A model generated the notes under the pieces. The model was not told where the DNA came from. It did not search any database and was given only the letters and a program-made list of their open reading frames with translations. The position numbers were made by a program, and so were the translations under genes. A stretch of 53,294 nucleotides of DNA from Dietzia timorensis (GTDB lineage: Bacteria > Actinomycetota > Actinomycetes > Mycobacteriales > Mycobacteriaceae): NCBI RefSeq assembly GCF_020742175.1, contig NZ_DYXM01000060.1, positions 1 through 53,294 on the forward strand. The letters are read 5' to 3'. Shown piece by piece: positions 1-8,640 of this stretch (position 1 is its first letter; each line of letters begins with the position of its first letter).

Positions 1-623
1 GCAGCCTTATCGAGAACGGCGCCGTGCAGCGGGTTGGCGATCGCTACAGGCTCGGACCGCTGTTCTTCGACCGTGGTCCGACGTCATTGAGCACGACCCA
101 TGAGCTGGTGGCCGAGACGCTCACGCCATTCCTGGCCGCGCTGTTCGAGCGGACGCGCTGCACGGTGCACCTGGCGTATCTCGACGGCGCCGACGCGGTT
201 TATGCGAACAAATTGTTTTCGGTAACGGGTGTGGCCGCGCCCTCGCGCATCGGCGGGCGCGTGCCCGGGCACTGCACGGGCGTCGGAAAGGCGATGATGG
301 CCTACAACGAGAGCGCCATTGATCTCGCCATAAGTAGAGGGCTCGTTCCCTGGTCGGAATTCTCGGTCACCGATCCGGCCTCGCTGCGCGCCGAGCTTGC
401 CGTCGTGCGGCAGACCGGGTTGGCCTACGACGTCGAGGAGGCCACCCTCGGGCTGAGCTGCGTCGCGGCACCCGTGTGGGGCAAGGGGGCGGTGCCGGGC
501 GCCGCGATGTCGGTGTCCGGTCCGGTCGATTCGTTCCGTCCGCAGGATCACGTGACGAGCCTGAAGAAAATCTGCGAGAGCGCCACCCGAGCCTTCCGAA
601 AAGCCCAGCGTACGGAGGAATAG
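1..623 (+). CDS. IclR-family transcriptional regulator, C-terminal part (5' end outside window)
   Basis: The reading frame is open from the first bases and ends with TAG at 621-623, so the gene begins before the window. What remains is the end of the winged helix-turn-helix domain (a GDRYRLG motif, typical just before the linker) and the whole IclR effector-binding domain, including the SRIGGRVPGHCTGVGKAMMA segment and the later EEATLGLSCVAAPV stretch. IclR proteins bind small aromatic or organic acids and control nearby catabolic operons. It lies 107 bp upstream of hsaE on the same strand, so it may regulate hsaEGF. That role is inferred from position only. Confidence 0.88.
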   Translation, partial: SLIENGAVQRVGDRYRLGPLFFDRGPTSLSTTHELVAETLTPFLAALFERTRCTVHLAYLDGADAVYANKLFSVTGVAAPSRIGGRVPGHCTGVGKAMMAYNESAIDLAISRGLVPWSEFSVTDPASLRAELAVVRQTGLAYDVEEATLGLSCVAAPVWGKGAVPGAAMSVSGPVDSFRPQDHVTSLKKICESATRAFRKAQRTEE

Positions 624-730
624 CCGCCCGCTCGGCCCGCCGCCTGTTCCACTGGCTGGATCAACGGGCGTGGAAAGGTGCCCTGCGCGCAGACAATTGG
701 GGTCCGAACCGCGAGCGAAAGGCAACCCCG

Positions 731-1534
731 ATGAGCGAGCAGGACCTCACACTCAGCGATGCGCAGATCACCGATCTCGCGCAGTCGTTGTGGGATGCCG
801 AGACCAGGGCCGAGCCCATCGCTCCGCTTACCGAAACGCATCCGGGTATGACGCCGGACGACGCGTTCGCCGTGGCGTTGGTGAACATCCGGCGCCGTAT
901 CGACGCGGGCGCGAAGGTCACCGGCCACAAGGTCGGCCTCGCCTCCGTGGCGATGCAGAAAATGATGGGCGTCGGCGAACCCGACTACGGCCACCTCCTC
1001 GACGTCATGGAGTACTCCGAGTCGGTCCCGGTGGACACCTCGAAGCTGTGTCGCCCTCGCGTCGAGCTCGAGGTCGCGTTCATCCTCGGCAAGGACGTGC
1101 CCGCAGAGGGGGTGTCCGACGACGAGCTGCCCGAATACATCGAATGGGTCGTGCCCTCGATCGAGCTCATCGACTCGCGGATCGCGGACTGGAAGATCAC
1201 CCTCGCCGACACGATCGCGGACAACGCGTCTTCCTGTGGCTACATCGTCGGGGAGCAGCGGGTCGCGATGTCCGATATCGACGTCGCCTCCATCCGCGTC
1301 GACATGCACAAGAACTCCGAGCACGTCGCGACCGGAAGCTCGGACGCGGTGCTCGGCAATCCCCTCAACGCGGTGTCGTGGCTGGCGCGGAAGGTCTCGA
1401 GCTTCGGCGTGCGGCTGCGCGCCGGCGACGTGCTGCTGCCCGGAACGGCGATCCGCGCCGAGGACGTCGAGCCCGGCGACCATGTCCGCGCCGAGTTCGA
1501 AGGACTCGGCAGCGTCACTCTCGACTTCGTCTAG
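731..1534 (+). CDS. hsaE: 2-hydroxypenta-2,4-dienoate hydratase (HsaE)
   Basis: This 267-residue protein of the fumarylacetoacetase-like hydratase fold adds water to the 2-hydroxydienoate released by meta cleavage, giving a 4-hydroxy-2-oxo acid for HsaF. Family signs are the GHKVGL segment, the PDYGHLLD loop and the acidic metal-site stretch ELEVAF. The ATG at 731 was chosen because it gives the normal family length and follows a purine-rich AAAGG; longer in-frame starts run into the IclR gene. hsaE is first of hsaE-hsaG-hsaF, the order known from mycobacterial cholesterol loci. The step is shared with other meta-cleavage pathways, so the steroid assignment rests on the neighbours. Confidence 0.9.
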   Translation: MSEQDLTLSDAQITDLAQSLWDAETRAEPIAPLTETHPGMTPDDAFAVALVNIRRRIDAGAKVTGHKVGLASVAMQKMMGVGEPDYGHLLDVMEYSESVPVDTSKLCRPRVELEVAFILGKDVPAEGVSDDELPEYIEWVVPSIELIDSRIADWKITLADTIADNASSCGYIVGEQRVAMSDIDVASIRVDMHKNSEHVATGSSDAVLGNPLNAVSWLARKVSSFGVRLRAGDVLLPGTAIRAEDVEPGDHVRAEFEGLGSVTLDFV

Positions 1535-1592
1535 TCGGATCACTACTTTCCCTCATCAATTGAAGAGACTTCCCTCCAAGGAGAAACGACTT

Positions 1593-2510
1593 ATGAGCGA
1601 CTCGCGCACCCTCACCGCCGCGATCGTCGGCTCGGGCAACATCGGGACCGACCTGATGTACAAGCTCGAGCGCAGCGAATACATCGAACCCAAGTGGATG
1701 ATCGGCATCGATGCCGATTCCGAGGGCATGAAGCGAGCCCGCGAGCACGGGCTCACCTGCATGTCGAACGGCGCGCAGGAGCTCCTCGACTCGATCGCCG
1801 CCGGCGGCGAGACCCCGGACCTGCTCTTCGAGGCCACCAGCGCCTACGTGCACAAGGAGTTCGCTCCGAAGTACGAGGAGGCGGGCATTGTCGCCGTCGA
1901 CCTCACCCCGGCTGCCATCGGCCCCGCGGTGATCCCGCCGGCCAACCTCACCTCCCACGTGGAGGCGAAGAACACCAACATGGTCACCTGCGGCGGCCAG
2001 GCGACGATCCCGATGGTCCACGCGGTGAGCTCCGTCGTACCTGTCGAGTACGCCGAGATCGTCGCCTCGGTGTCGTCCGAATCCGCCGGCCCGGGCACTC
2101 GGGCGAACATCGACGAGTTCACCCAGACCACGAAGAACGCGATCGAGTCGATCGGCGGCGCCCGCACGGGCAAGGCCATCATCATTCTCAACCCCGCGGA
2201 TCCGCCGGTGATCATGCGCGACACGATCTTCTGCTCGATCCCGGAGGACGCGGACCAGGACCTCATCACCACGTCTATCCGCAAGAGGGAGAAGGAGATC
2301 CAGGAGTACGTGCCCGGATACCGGTTGCTGCAGGAGCCGCAGTTCGATCCGCCGTCGGAGACCTCGGGCGGAATGGCGCGCGTCGCGATCTTCGTCGAGG
2401 TCGAGGGCGCCGGAGACTTCCTGCCCGAGTACGCGGGAAACCTGGACATCATGACCGCCGCCGCCACGAAGGTCGGCGAAGAGATCGCCAAGTCGAAGAT
2501 CGGGGTCTAG
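1593..2510 (+). CDS. hsaG: Acylating acetaldehyde/propanal dehydrogenase (HsaG)
   Basis: HsaG oxidises the aldehyde made by HsaF to acyl-CoA with NAD+ and CoA. In the steroid pathway the aldehyde is propanal, giving propionyl-CoA. The 305-residue protein has the NAD-binding GSGNIG at residues 13-18 and the catalytic cysteine C133 in NMVTCGGQA, followed by family stretches such as SESAGPGTRAN and NPADPPVIMRDT. The ATG at 1593 sits 8 bp after an AAGGAGA ribosome site (1578-1584). HsaG and HsaF form a channelling complex in related systems. The gene lies 9 bp upstream of hsaF. Confidence 0.94.
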   Translation: MSDSRTLTAAIVGSGNIGTDLMYKLERSEYIEPKWMIGIDADSEGMKRAREHGLTCMSNGAQELLDSIAAGGETPDLLFEATSAYVHKEFAPKYEEAGIVAVDLTPAAIGPAVIPPANLTSHVEAKNTNMVTCGGQATIPMVHAVSSVVPVEYAEIVASVSSESAGPGTRANIDEFTQTTKNAIESIGGARTGKAIIILNPADPPVIMRDTIFCSIPEDADQDLITTSIRKREKEIQEYVPGYRLLQEPQFDPPSETSGGMARVAIFVEVEGAGDFLPEYAGNLDIMTAAATKVGEEIAKSKIGV

Positions 2511-2519
2511 GAGGACGCC

Positions 2520-3590
2520 ATGGACACCACAAATCCCATCAACGCGAATGCTCGCGCCTTCTCGGCGGACCTCGATATTCGGATTACCGATTCCTCGTTG
2601 CGCGACGGCTCGCACCACAAGCGTCACCAGTTCACCCGCGAGGACATCGTGTCGGTGGTCGGTGCGCTCGACGGCGCCGGCGTGCCGGTCATCGAGGTGA
2701 CACACGGCGACGGCCTCGGCGGCGGATCGTTCAACTACGGCTTCGGCCGAACCAACGAGCAGGAGCTCATCAAGGCCGCTGCAGAGACCGCGAAGAACGC
2801 TAAGATCGCGTTCCTCTCGCTCCCCGGAGTCGGGATCAAGGACGACATTCTCGCCGCTCGTGACAACGGCGGCCAGATCTGCCGCATCGCCACACACTGC
2901 ACCGAGGCCGACGTGTCGATCCAGCATTTCGGCTACGCCCGCGAGATCGGCCTGGAGACCGTCGGCTTCCTCATGATGAGCCACACCCAGACTCCGAAGG
3001 TCCTCGCGAAGCAGGCCCGAATCATGGCCGACGCCGGCTGCCAGTGCGTGTACATCGTCGACTCGGCCGGCGCACTCGTCATGGAGCAGGTCTCCGACCG
3101 CGTGTCCGCGCTGGTGGCCGAGCTCGGGGACGACGCCCAGGTCGGGTTCCACGGGCACGAGAATCTTGACGTCGGGGTCGGGAACTCCATCATGGCTATC
3201 CGTGCCGGCGCGCAGCAGATCGATGGATCTACCCGACGCTTCGGCGCGGGCGCTGGCAATACACCCGTAGAGGCGCTCGTCGGTGTGTGCGACAAGCTCG
3301 GTATCACCACCGGGGTGGACTTCTTCAAGATGGCCGACGCCGCGGAAGACGTGGTCGCGCCGATGATGCCGAGCGAGTGCCTCGTCAATCGCGACGCGAT
3401 GATGCTCGGCTACGCGGGCTGCTACTCCTCGTTCCTCAAGCACGCCCAGCAGCACGCCGGCCGGTACGGCGTGAAGACGGCGGACATCCTGCTGCGCGCC
3501 GGCGAGCGCGGGCTCATCGGCGGGCAGGAAGACCAGCTCATCGACATCGCCCTCGAGCTGCAGCGCGAGGGGAGCCTCGAAAGCGCGTAG
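2520..3590 (+). CDS. hsaF: 4-hydroxy-2-oxovalerate/2-oxohexanoate aldolase (HsaF)
   Basis: This 356-residue class II pyruvate aldolase cleaves 4-hydroxy-2-oxo acids into pyruvate and an aldehyde that passes to HsaG. The DRE-TIM barrel signature is clear: the LRDGSHHKRHQ motif near residues 27-37 supplies the conserved Arg, Asp and catalytic His, and GFHGHEN carries the two metal-binding histidines. Length is usual for the family. It follows hsaG by 9 bp, with AGGAGG just before its ATG. It ends only 9 bp from the stop of the convergent dehydrogenase gene, and I see no clear hairpin between them. Confidence 0.94.
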   Translation: MDTTNPINANARAFSADLDIRITDSSLRDGSHHKRHQFTREDIVSVVGALDGAGVPVIEVTHGDGLGGGSFNYGFGRTNEQELIKAAAETAKNAKIAFLSLPGVGIKDDILAARDNGGQICRIATHCTEADVSIQHFGYAREIGLETVGFLMMSHTQTPKVLAKQARIMADAGCQCVYIVDSAGALVMEQVSDRVSALVAELGDDAQVGFHGHENLDVGVGNSIMAIRAGAQQIDGSTRRFGAGAGNTPVEALVGVCDKLGITTGVDFFKMADAAEDVVAPMMPSECLVNRDAMMLGYAGCYSSFLKHAQQHAGRYGVKTADILLRAGERGLIGGQEDQLIDIALELQREGSLESA

Positions 3591-3599
3591 GTTGCGGCG

Positions 3600-4508
3600 C
3601 TAGGCGTCCGGATTCGGCCCGGACTTGACTCCCGATTCGTCATAGACGTACCAGCCCTTACCGGTCTTCCGGCCCAGGTCGCCGCGATCCACAAGCGCGG
3701 CGACGCTGCGTGCGGGGGCGTCCGCGGGGTCTCCGCTGTCGGCGAAACGCTGCGATCGGGAGTAGTAGCCGATGTCGATTCCGGTGAGATCCATGAGCTC
3801 GAACGGGCCCATCGGATAACCGAGCGCGGTGCGGCAGGCGAGATCGATGTCTTCGAACGACGCGTAGCCGCCCTCGTACAGCGACACCGCCTCGGTGCGC
3901 ACCGCATCGAGGATCCGATTGGCGACGAAGCCGGAGATTTCCTTGTCGAGCTGCACCGGCTCCTTGCCGATGCTGCGCACGAAGTTCACCGCTGTCGTGA
4001 TCGTGTCGTCCGAGGTTTCCGGACCGCGGATCACCTCGACGCAGCGCATGACCAGCGCCGGGTTGAAGAAGTGGATATTGCAGAAGCGGCCCCGCTCGCG
4101 GAGTTCGGTGGCTATCGCCGAAGGCACGAAGCTCGAGGAATTCGAGGCGAGTATCGCGCCCGCGGGCGCGAGGCGCTCGAGTTCGGAGAACAGCTCGCGC
4201 TTGATGTCGAGCTTCTCGATCGCAGCCTCGATGACAAGGTCGACGGCGCACGAGTCCTCGTCCAGCACGTCGGTGGTACGTAGCCGCGCGAATGCCTCGT
4301 CGATCTCGGCGGACGTGGCCGTGCCCTTGTCGATCTTGCGCTGCATGCGGCTGCGGAGCGAAGTGACGGCGCGGTCCAGGGCCTCGCCGGAAATGTCATT
4401 GAGTACGACGTCATACCCGGAAAGTGCACAGACCATGGCGATCTGGGAACCCATGGCTCCGGCGCCCACTACGAGAACCGAGTTGATGCTTCGTTGCTCG
4501 GACATCAT
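3600..4508 (-). CDS. 3-hydroxyacyl-CoA (3-hydroxybutyryl-CoA) dehydrogenase
   Basis: The 302-residue protein has the domain order of short-chain 3-hydroxyacyl-CoA dehydrogenases: a Rossmann domain with GAGAMG at residues 15-20, then the catalytic region with SNSSS and H146 in NIHFFNP, then the helical dimerisation domain. It oxidises 3-hydroxyacyl-CoA to 3-ketoacyl-CoA with NAD+. Its start overlaps the stop of the upstream hydratase in an ATGA, so translation is probably coupled; a second ATG three bases on is equally possible. With the next two genes it makes dehydrogenase, hydratase and 3-hydroxyacyl dehydrogenase for short-chain beta-oxidation. The exact substrate is not visible; mycobacterial FadB2 is the nearest type I can name. 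Confidence 0.88.
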   Translation of the reverse strand: MMSEQRSINSVLVVGAGAMGSQIAMVCALSGYDVVLNDISGEALDRAVTSLRSRMQRKIDKGTATSAEIDEAFARLRTTDVLDEDSCAVDLVIEAAIEKLDIKRELFSELERLAPAGAILASNSSSFVPSAIATELRERGRFCNIHFFNPALVMRCVEVIRGPETSDDTITTAVNFVRSIGKEPVQLDKEISGFVANRILDAVRTEAVSLYEGGYASFEDIDLACRTALGYPMGPFELMDLTGIDIGYYSRSQRFADSGDPADAPARSVAALVDRGDLGRKTGKGWYVYDESGVKSGPNPDA

Positions 4509-5302
4509 TCCCCCGTGAATTCCGGTGTGCGCTTGTCGAGGAAGGCGGCGGCACCCTCGGCCTTGTCGCTACTCCCGTAGAGGAGTGCTTGGGCGAGGCG
4601 CTCGACGACGAGTCCTGTGCCCTGGTCGGCGTCCAGGCCCGTGCGCACGACGAGCTTCGCGAGACGAACCGCGAGCGGCCCCTTCGCGAGAATCGTGGAG
4701 GCGGTCTCGCGCGCGGCCGCGAGGAGCTCGTCGGGCTCGGCGATCGACGTGACAAGCCCGATGCGCAGCGCCTCCTCGGCGTCTGCGAAGCGGCCGGTGA
4801 GGATCATTTCGATGGAGCGCCCGACGCCCACGAGGCGGCCGAGGCGCTGCGTTCCGCCGGCTCCGGGCAGCACGCCGAGGGTGGGTTCGGGCAGGCCGAA
4901 CTTCGCGCGCGAGGAAGCGATGCGGATGTCGCAGGACATGGCGAGCTCGCAGCCGCCGCCGAGGGCATAGCCGTTGACGGCGGCGATCGTGGGCTTGCCG
5001 AACTGCTCGATCGCGTCGTACGTGCGCTGCATGTACGACTCGAAAGCCGAGGCGGGCGTGTAGTTCTGCAGCTGGGTGATGTCGGCGCCCGCCGCGAAGG
5101 CCTTGTCGCCCGCGCCGGTGAACACGAGGGCGCCGATCGCATCGTCCTGCTCGGCGTGGGCGAGCACCGCGTTCAGGTCGTCGAGGACCTGGCGAGAGAG
5201 CGAGTTACGTACCTCGGGGCGGTTGATGGTGACGACGGCGATGCGCTCGGTCACTTCGACGTCGAGGGTGGGTGTGTCGGGAAGAGTCACTACGTTCTCC
5301 AT
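4505..5302 (-). CDS. Enoyl-CoA hydratase
   Basis: A 265-residue crotonase of normal length. Both catalytic glutamates of true hydratases are present: E119 in GGGCELAMSCD and E139 in FGLPEPTLG, followed by PGAGGTQR. The oxyanion-hole segment AFAAGADI is also intact. It hydrates 2-enoyl-CoA to 3-hydroxyacyl-CoA. It is the middle gene of a leftward operon, 35 bp after the acyl-CoA dehydrogenase and coupled by ATGA to the 3-hydroxyacyl-CoA dehydrogenase. Chain-length preference cannot be read from the sequence. It differs from the two other crotonases in this window, which lack one or both glutamates. Confidence 0.92.
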   Translation of the reverse strand: MENVVTLPDTPTLDVEVTERIAVVTINRPEVRNSLSRQVLDDLNAVLAHAEQDDAIGALVFTGAGDKAFAAGADITQLQNYTPASAFESYMQRTYDAIEQFGKPTIAAVNGYALGGGCELAMSCDIRIASSRAKFGLPEPTLGVLPGAGGTQRLGRLVGVGRSIEMILTGRFADAEEALRIGLVTSIAEPDELLAAARETASTILAKGPLAVRLAKLVVRTGLDADQGTGLVVERLAQALLYGSSDKAEGAAAFLDKRTPEFTGE

Positions 5303-5337
5303 GTGGAAGTGGTGGCCAGGCGGCGCGAAAGCGCCGA

Positions 5338-6489
5338 TCAGGTGAAGGCGTTGACGCCGGTCTCCGCGCGCCCGATGAGCAGCTTCTGGATCTGGCTCGT
5401 GCCCTCGTAGAGCGTCATCACGCGCGCATCGCGCAGGTATTTGGAGACCGGGTAGTCGTCGATGTATCCGTAGCCGCCGAATATCTGGATTGCGTCGTTG
5501 GCGGCGCGCACGGCTGCCTCGGAGGCGAAGTATTTAGCCTTGGACGCGGCGACTCCGAACTTCTCGCCGGTTTGGATGAGGTGCGCGGCGCGGTAGGTGA
5601 GGAGGCGCCCGGCGTCGACGTCGACGGACATCCGGGCGATCATTTCCTGGATCATCTGGAAGGAGGCGATCTGCCGGCCGAACTGCTCGCGCTCGGTGGA
5701 ATACCGGACCGATTCCTCCAGGCACCCCATGGCGATTCCGACGCATCCCGCGGCGACGGAGACGCGGCCCTTGTCGAGGGAGCCCAGGGCGATGGAGAAG
5801 CCCTGACCCTCGGCCCCGAGCATCGCCGAGGCCGGCACGCGCATGTCGGTGAAACCGAGTTCCGCCGTCGCCTGGCCGCGCAGTCCGAGCTTGCCGTGGA
5901 TCTCGGTCGCGGAGAACCCGGGCGTATCGGTGGGCACGAGGAACGCGGAGATTCCCTTGTGCCCCTCGCCGCCGGTGCGTGCGAACACGAGGCACAGGTG
6001 CGCCCACGTGCCGTTGGTGATGAAGATCTTCGACCCGTTGATGACGAAATCGTCTCCGTCCCGAACCGCGCGCGTGCGCAGGTGGGCCGGGTCCGAACCG
6101 TTCCCCGGTTCGGTAAGCCCGAAGCAGCCGAGTACTTCGCCCGAGCTGATTCGGGGGAGCCACTCGTGCTTCTGTTCCTCGGTCCCGTGCGCGAGGATCG
6201 ACTTGCCGACCAGGCCCGTCGACACGGATACGATGCCGCGGATCGCCGAGTCCGCGCGGCCGAGTTCCTCCATGCCGATGCAATATGAGATGTAGTCGCC
6301 GCCGAAACCGCCGTACTCCTCGGGGATCGTGAGACCGAAGAATCCGATCTCCGCCATCTTCGGGATGACGGCGAGGTCCACACGCTCCGCGCGGTCCCAA
6401 TCCCGGCGGTGCGGAACGACCTCCGCGTCGAGGAAATCGCGTGCGAGGTCGCGGAAATCGAGCTGATCTTGGTTGAGGGAAAGCTCCAT
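5338..6489 (-). CDS. Acyl-CoA dehydrogenase (short/branched-chain type)
   Basis: The 383-residue protein has the complete acyl-CoA dehydrogenase architecture: N-terminal helical domain, beta domain with the FAD-binding CFGLTEPGNGSDP stretch, and C-terminal helical domain with IFGGYGYIDDYP. The catalytic base is E362 in LYEGTSQIQ, as in short-chain and branched-chain enzymes. The ATG at 6489 fits the family N-terminus (MELSLNQDQLDFRD); the open frame continues upstream without a plausible alternative. It is first of the leftward three-gene beta-oxidation operon and passes electrons to ETF. Being a full-length enzyme with its own base, it should work as a homotetramer, unlike the FadE31/32-type partners further on. 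Confidence 0.91.
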   Translation of the reverse strand: MELSLNQDQLDFRDLARDFLDAEVVPHRRDWDRAERVDLAVIPKMAEIGFFGLTIPEEYGGFGGDYISYCIGMEELGRADSAIRGIVSVSTGLVGKSILAHGTEEQKHEWLPRISSGEVLGCFGLTEPGNGSDPAHLRTRAVRDGDDFVINGSKIFITNGTWAHLCLVFARTGGEGHKGISAFLVPTDTPGFSATEIHGKLGLRGQATAELGFTDMRVPASAMLGAEGQGFSIALGSLDKGRVSVAAGCVGIAMGCLEESVRYSTEREQFGRQIASFQMIQEMIARMSVDVDAGRLLTYRAAHLIQTGEKFGVAASKAKYFASEAAVRAANDAIQIFGGYGYIDDYPVSKYLRDARVMTLYEGTSQIQKLLIGRAETGVNAFT

Positions 6490-6565
6490 CAACGATTCCC
6501 CCTTCGGCTGCGCCGGATCGAATGGGTAAGTGGGTTTCGCGCCTGCGGCGCTCCTATAGACACTG

Positions 6566-6594
6566 TCCCCCAATCGAGCGTGGCTTGTGGGGGA
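6566..6594 (-). terminator. Possible hairpin terminator after the serine-hydrolase-like gene
   Basis: Seven-base arms TCCCCCA (6566-6572) and TGGGGGA (6588-6594) flank a 15-base loop just downstream of the leftward gene ending at 6611. There is no T tract. The rest of 6490-6610 must hold the promoter of the acyl-CoA dehydrogenase operon, but no convincing -10/-35 pair stood out. Confidence 0.35.
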
Positions 6595-6610
6595 ATTTCG
6601 TGGGCGAAAA

Positions 6611-7582
6611 TTATTCTCCCGGGGCGAGCGCCTCGACGGTGAAGATGTCCTCCTGCGTCCTTCGCGCGTATTGCCGCTGGAAATACGGCACGCGGGCCAT
6701 CGCCTCGTGGACGTCCTCCGTCTGGTCATCGGCGTCGCCGATCGTGAACGAGGCGACGACGAATCCCGGACCGTAGGACAGGCTCGCGACTACGGAGCCG
6801 TCGTTGTCCCAGCCGTACTTGGACCCGTATACGCCGGGCAGGGTCCCGGTGCCCCAGTACTGCACAGTCCCATCGGCGGCCTTGCGCGCGGGGGAGCGCA
6901 TCCACCACAACACTGGTGAGCCCGGGTTCTCGGCGCGGAGGGTCGAGACGAACAGCGCGAGATCGGGAAGACTCGACTCCGTATACCCCCAGCGGTGGTC
7001 CTCGGGCTTCGTGTCCTTCAGGTGGTACTTGCGCACCTGCTCGGTGATCATCTTCTCGCCGTACTTCTCCCAGATCTTGTCGGCCGATTCGTCGTTGGAG
7101 TCGACGATCATGCGCTTGAGCCGGGCGATTTCGTCCGAGTCCGGATCGCGATTGCTCAGCACCCAGTCGGCCATGAGCATCTTGATCAGCGACAGCCCCG
7201 GGACAGGGTCGCCGGAGTTCTTCGTGCCGAACGTATGCCCCGGCACGCGCACAACGACGATCGATCGCTCGGGCGCGCGCAACCGCTCGGGCCGGGGGAT
7301 CTTGAACTCCGGTGTGCAGAACGAGGGCGTGGGCACGGTGGGGCCGAGAACGATGAGCGCCCCGCCGGTGCGGCAGTCGGTGGCCGTGACGGCGGCGTCG
7401 ATCAGCTCGTTGCCGCTCGGGACGTGATCGGGGTCGACGGAGGAGCCTGCGTAGCGGGACCCCGACCCGGGCGGGGCGAGGGCTATCAACGCGGACAACG
7501 CCAGGCAGGCCAGAGTCAGCATCGCGATGAGCACGCCGGAAACCGGTACCCATCCTCGCTTCTCCGACTCCCGCCACCACAC
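6611..7582 (-). CDS. Membrane-anchored penicillin-binding/beta-lactamase-fold serine hydrolase-like protein
   Basis: The preferred GTG start (7582) gives 323 residues with one hydrophobic segment at about 13-35, so the protein is probably anchored in the membrane with its domain outside. That domain carries, in order and with plausible spacing, the three active-site boxes of the serine beta-lactamase/DD-peptidase fold: S131-L-I-K134 (SxxK), S162-N-D164 (SDN/SxN-like) and K255-Y-G257 (KTG-like). Cysteines at 70 and 89 could form a disulfide. The third box and the order of the second differ from the consensus, so it may be a weak or altered enzyme. The frame stays open upstream into the WYL gene; no good ribosome site marks the start. 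Confidence 0.6.
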   Translation of the reverse strand: MWWRESEKRGWVPVSGVLIAMLTLACLALSALIALAPPGSGSRYAGSSVDPDHVPSGNELIDAAVTATDCRTGGALIVLGPTVPTPSFCTPEFKIPRPERLRAPERSIVVVRVPGHTFGTKNSGDPVPGLSLIKMLMADWVLSNRDPDSDEIARLKRMIVDSNDESADKIWEKYGEKMITEQVRKYHLKDTKPEDHRWGYTESSLPDLALFVSTLRAENPGSPVLWWMRSPARKAADGTVQYWGTGTLPGVYGSKYGWDNDGSVVASLSYGPGFVVASFTIGDADDQTEDVHEAMARVPYFQRQYARRTQEDIFTVEALAPGE

Positions 7583-7601
7583 GGCGTCTGATTCTATTGC
7601 A

Positions 7602-8597
7602 CTATGGCCGGTTTCGTTCCGCGCTTGCGGCCAGGCGCTTCGCGACCGCGGCCAGGGCGGGGCGCAGCTCGGGTGGGGAGAGGACCTCGAATTCCCACGG
7701 GAAGCTCGCCAGGTGGAAGGCGATAGTCTCGACATCGCTTCCGGAGGTGCGGAACAGCGCGTGGCCGGGTCGGTCCGCATCTGGTTCGACCTCGGTATAG
7801 GTGCCACCCGCCAGGCGCTGAACCTCCTCCGGCGCGGCGGCGATGCGCAGTCGGACCGCAACAGGCCAGGTCAGTGCTGGTCGCGCCGCGCCGATCGCTT
7901 CTTGCGGGGCGGGAATCTCCGGGCGCGGGGTAAACCGGCGGCCACTCGCCTTTAGCTCGGTGATCCGGTCGACGCGGAACGAGCGCCATCCCTCGCGATC
8001 GAGGTCGAAACACTGCACGTACCAGCGCCCAGCGGAGGCCACCAGCCGATAGGGCTCGGCGCGCCGAGCGCTGGCCACCCCCTGCCCGTTGACGTAGGCG
8101 AAGCCCACCAGCAGTGTGTCCCTGATCGCCCGCGAGAACCCCAACAACACATCGGCGTCCGGTGCCCTCCGGGCACTGTCGAGTGCCACGGAGCCGCGCA
8201 CGATTCCCGCCACCTGTTCCCGCAGCCTCGACGGCATATGCTGCTCGAGTTTCGCGAGCGCGCTGAGCGCATCGTCGGACCTCTCGGCCGCGCCGCCGGA
8301 GGTGTCCGAAGAGGCGCTCACCGCGGTTCGCAGCGCCACGGCGAGCTGCACCGCCTCGCCGTCATTGAGAAGTAGCGGAGGGAGCCGGCGACCGATCCCG
8401 AGGCGATACCCGCCGCCGGCGCCCTGTGCGGATTCGATGCGGTAGCCGAGCGAGCGCAGCCGCTCGACGTCGCGCCGGACCGTGCGTTCGGTGATGCCGA
8501 GCTCGTCTCCCAACTCGGCGCCCGTCCACATCGTGCGCCGCCCGAGCATGTCGAGCAGAGCGAGGAGGCGCTCGGTGGTGGCGACGGAATCGGTCAT
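7602..8597 (-). CDS. HTH-WYL domain transcriptional regulator
   Basis: This 331-residue protein begins with a DeoR/HTH_11-type winged helix (ELGDELGITERTVRRDVERL, about residues 27-46, then the GGGYRLG wing). It continues with a WYL domain (RRAEPYRLVASAGRWYVQCFD, then the arginine-rich WRSFRVDRITEL) and a WCX C-terminal extension. WYL regulators sense small ligands or nucleic acids and often control a divergent gene. Here the divergent neighbour is the DinB-like gene at 8694, and a perfect 8+9+8 inverted repeat lies between them. The next gene on its strand begins 19 bp after its stop. Confidence 0.9.
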   Translation of the reverse strand: MTDSVATTERLLALLDMLGRRTMWTGAELGDELGITERTVRRDVERLRSLGYRIESAQGAGGGYRLGIGRRLPPLLLNDGEAVQLAVALRTAVSASSDTSGGAAERSDDALSALAKLEQHMPSRLREQVAGIVRGSVALDSARRAPDADVLLGFSRAIRDTLLVGFAYVNGQGVASARRAEPYRLVASAGRWYVQCFDLDREGWRSFRVDRITELKASGRRFTPRPEIPAPQEAIGAARPALTWPVAVRLRIAAAPEEVQRLAGGTYTEVEPDADRPGHALFRTSGSDVETIAFHLASFPWEFEVLSPPELRPALAAVAKRLAASAERNRP

Positions 8598-8615
8598 GGC
8601 TAGAGCCTAAACGAG

Positions 8616-8640
8616 ATACCGGATCGAATCTGTCCGGTAT
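8616..8640. promoter_or_regulatory. Inverted repeat, probable operator of the WYL regulator
   Basis: Arms ATACCGGA (8616-8623) and TCCGGTAT (8633-8640) are exact reverse complements around a 9-base spacer, in the 96-bp gap between two divergent genes. The arm centres are 17 bp apart, a usual geometry for a dimeric winged-helix repressor. It starts 19 bp from the regulator's start codon, which suggests autoregulation and control of the DinB-like gene. Confidence 0.6.

Noticed and set aside
476..730. Upstream extension of the HsaE frame
   Set aside because: It overlaps the IclR gene and gives a basic, low-complexity tail; ATG 731 gives the normal length.
1515..3455. A 646-codon open frame on the minus strand opposite hsaG-hsaF
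   Set aside because: It is the antisense shadow of two strongly supported genes in GC-rich DNA, with arginine/aspartate-biased, repeat-like translation and no recognisable domain.
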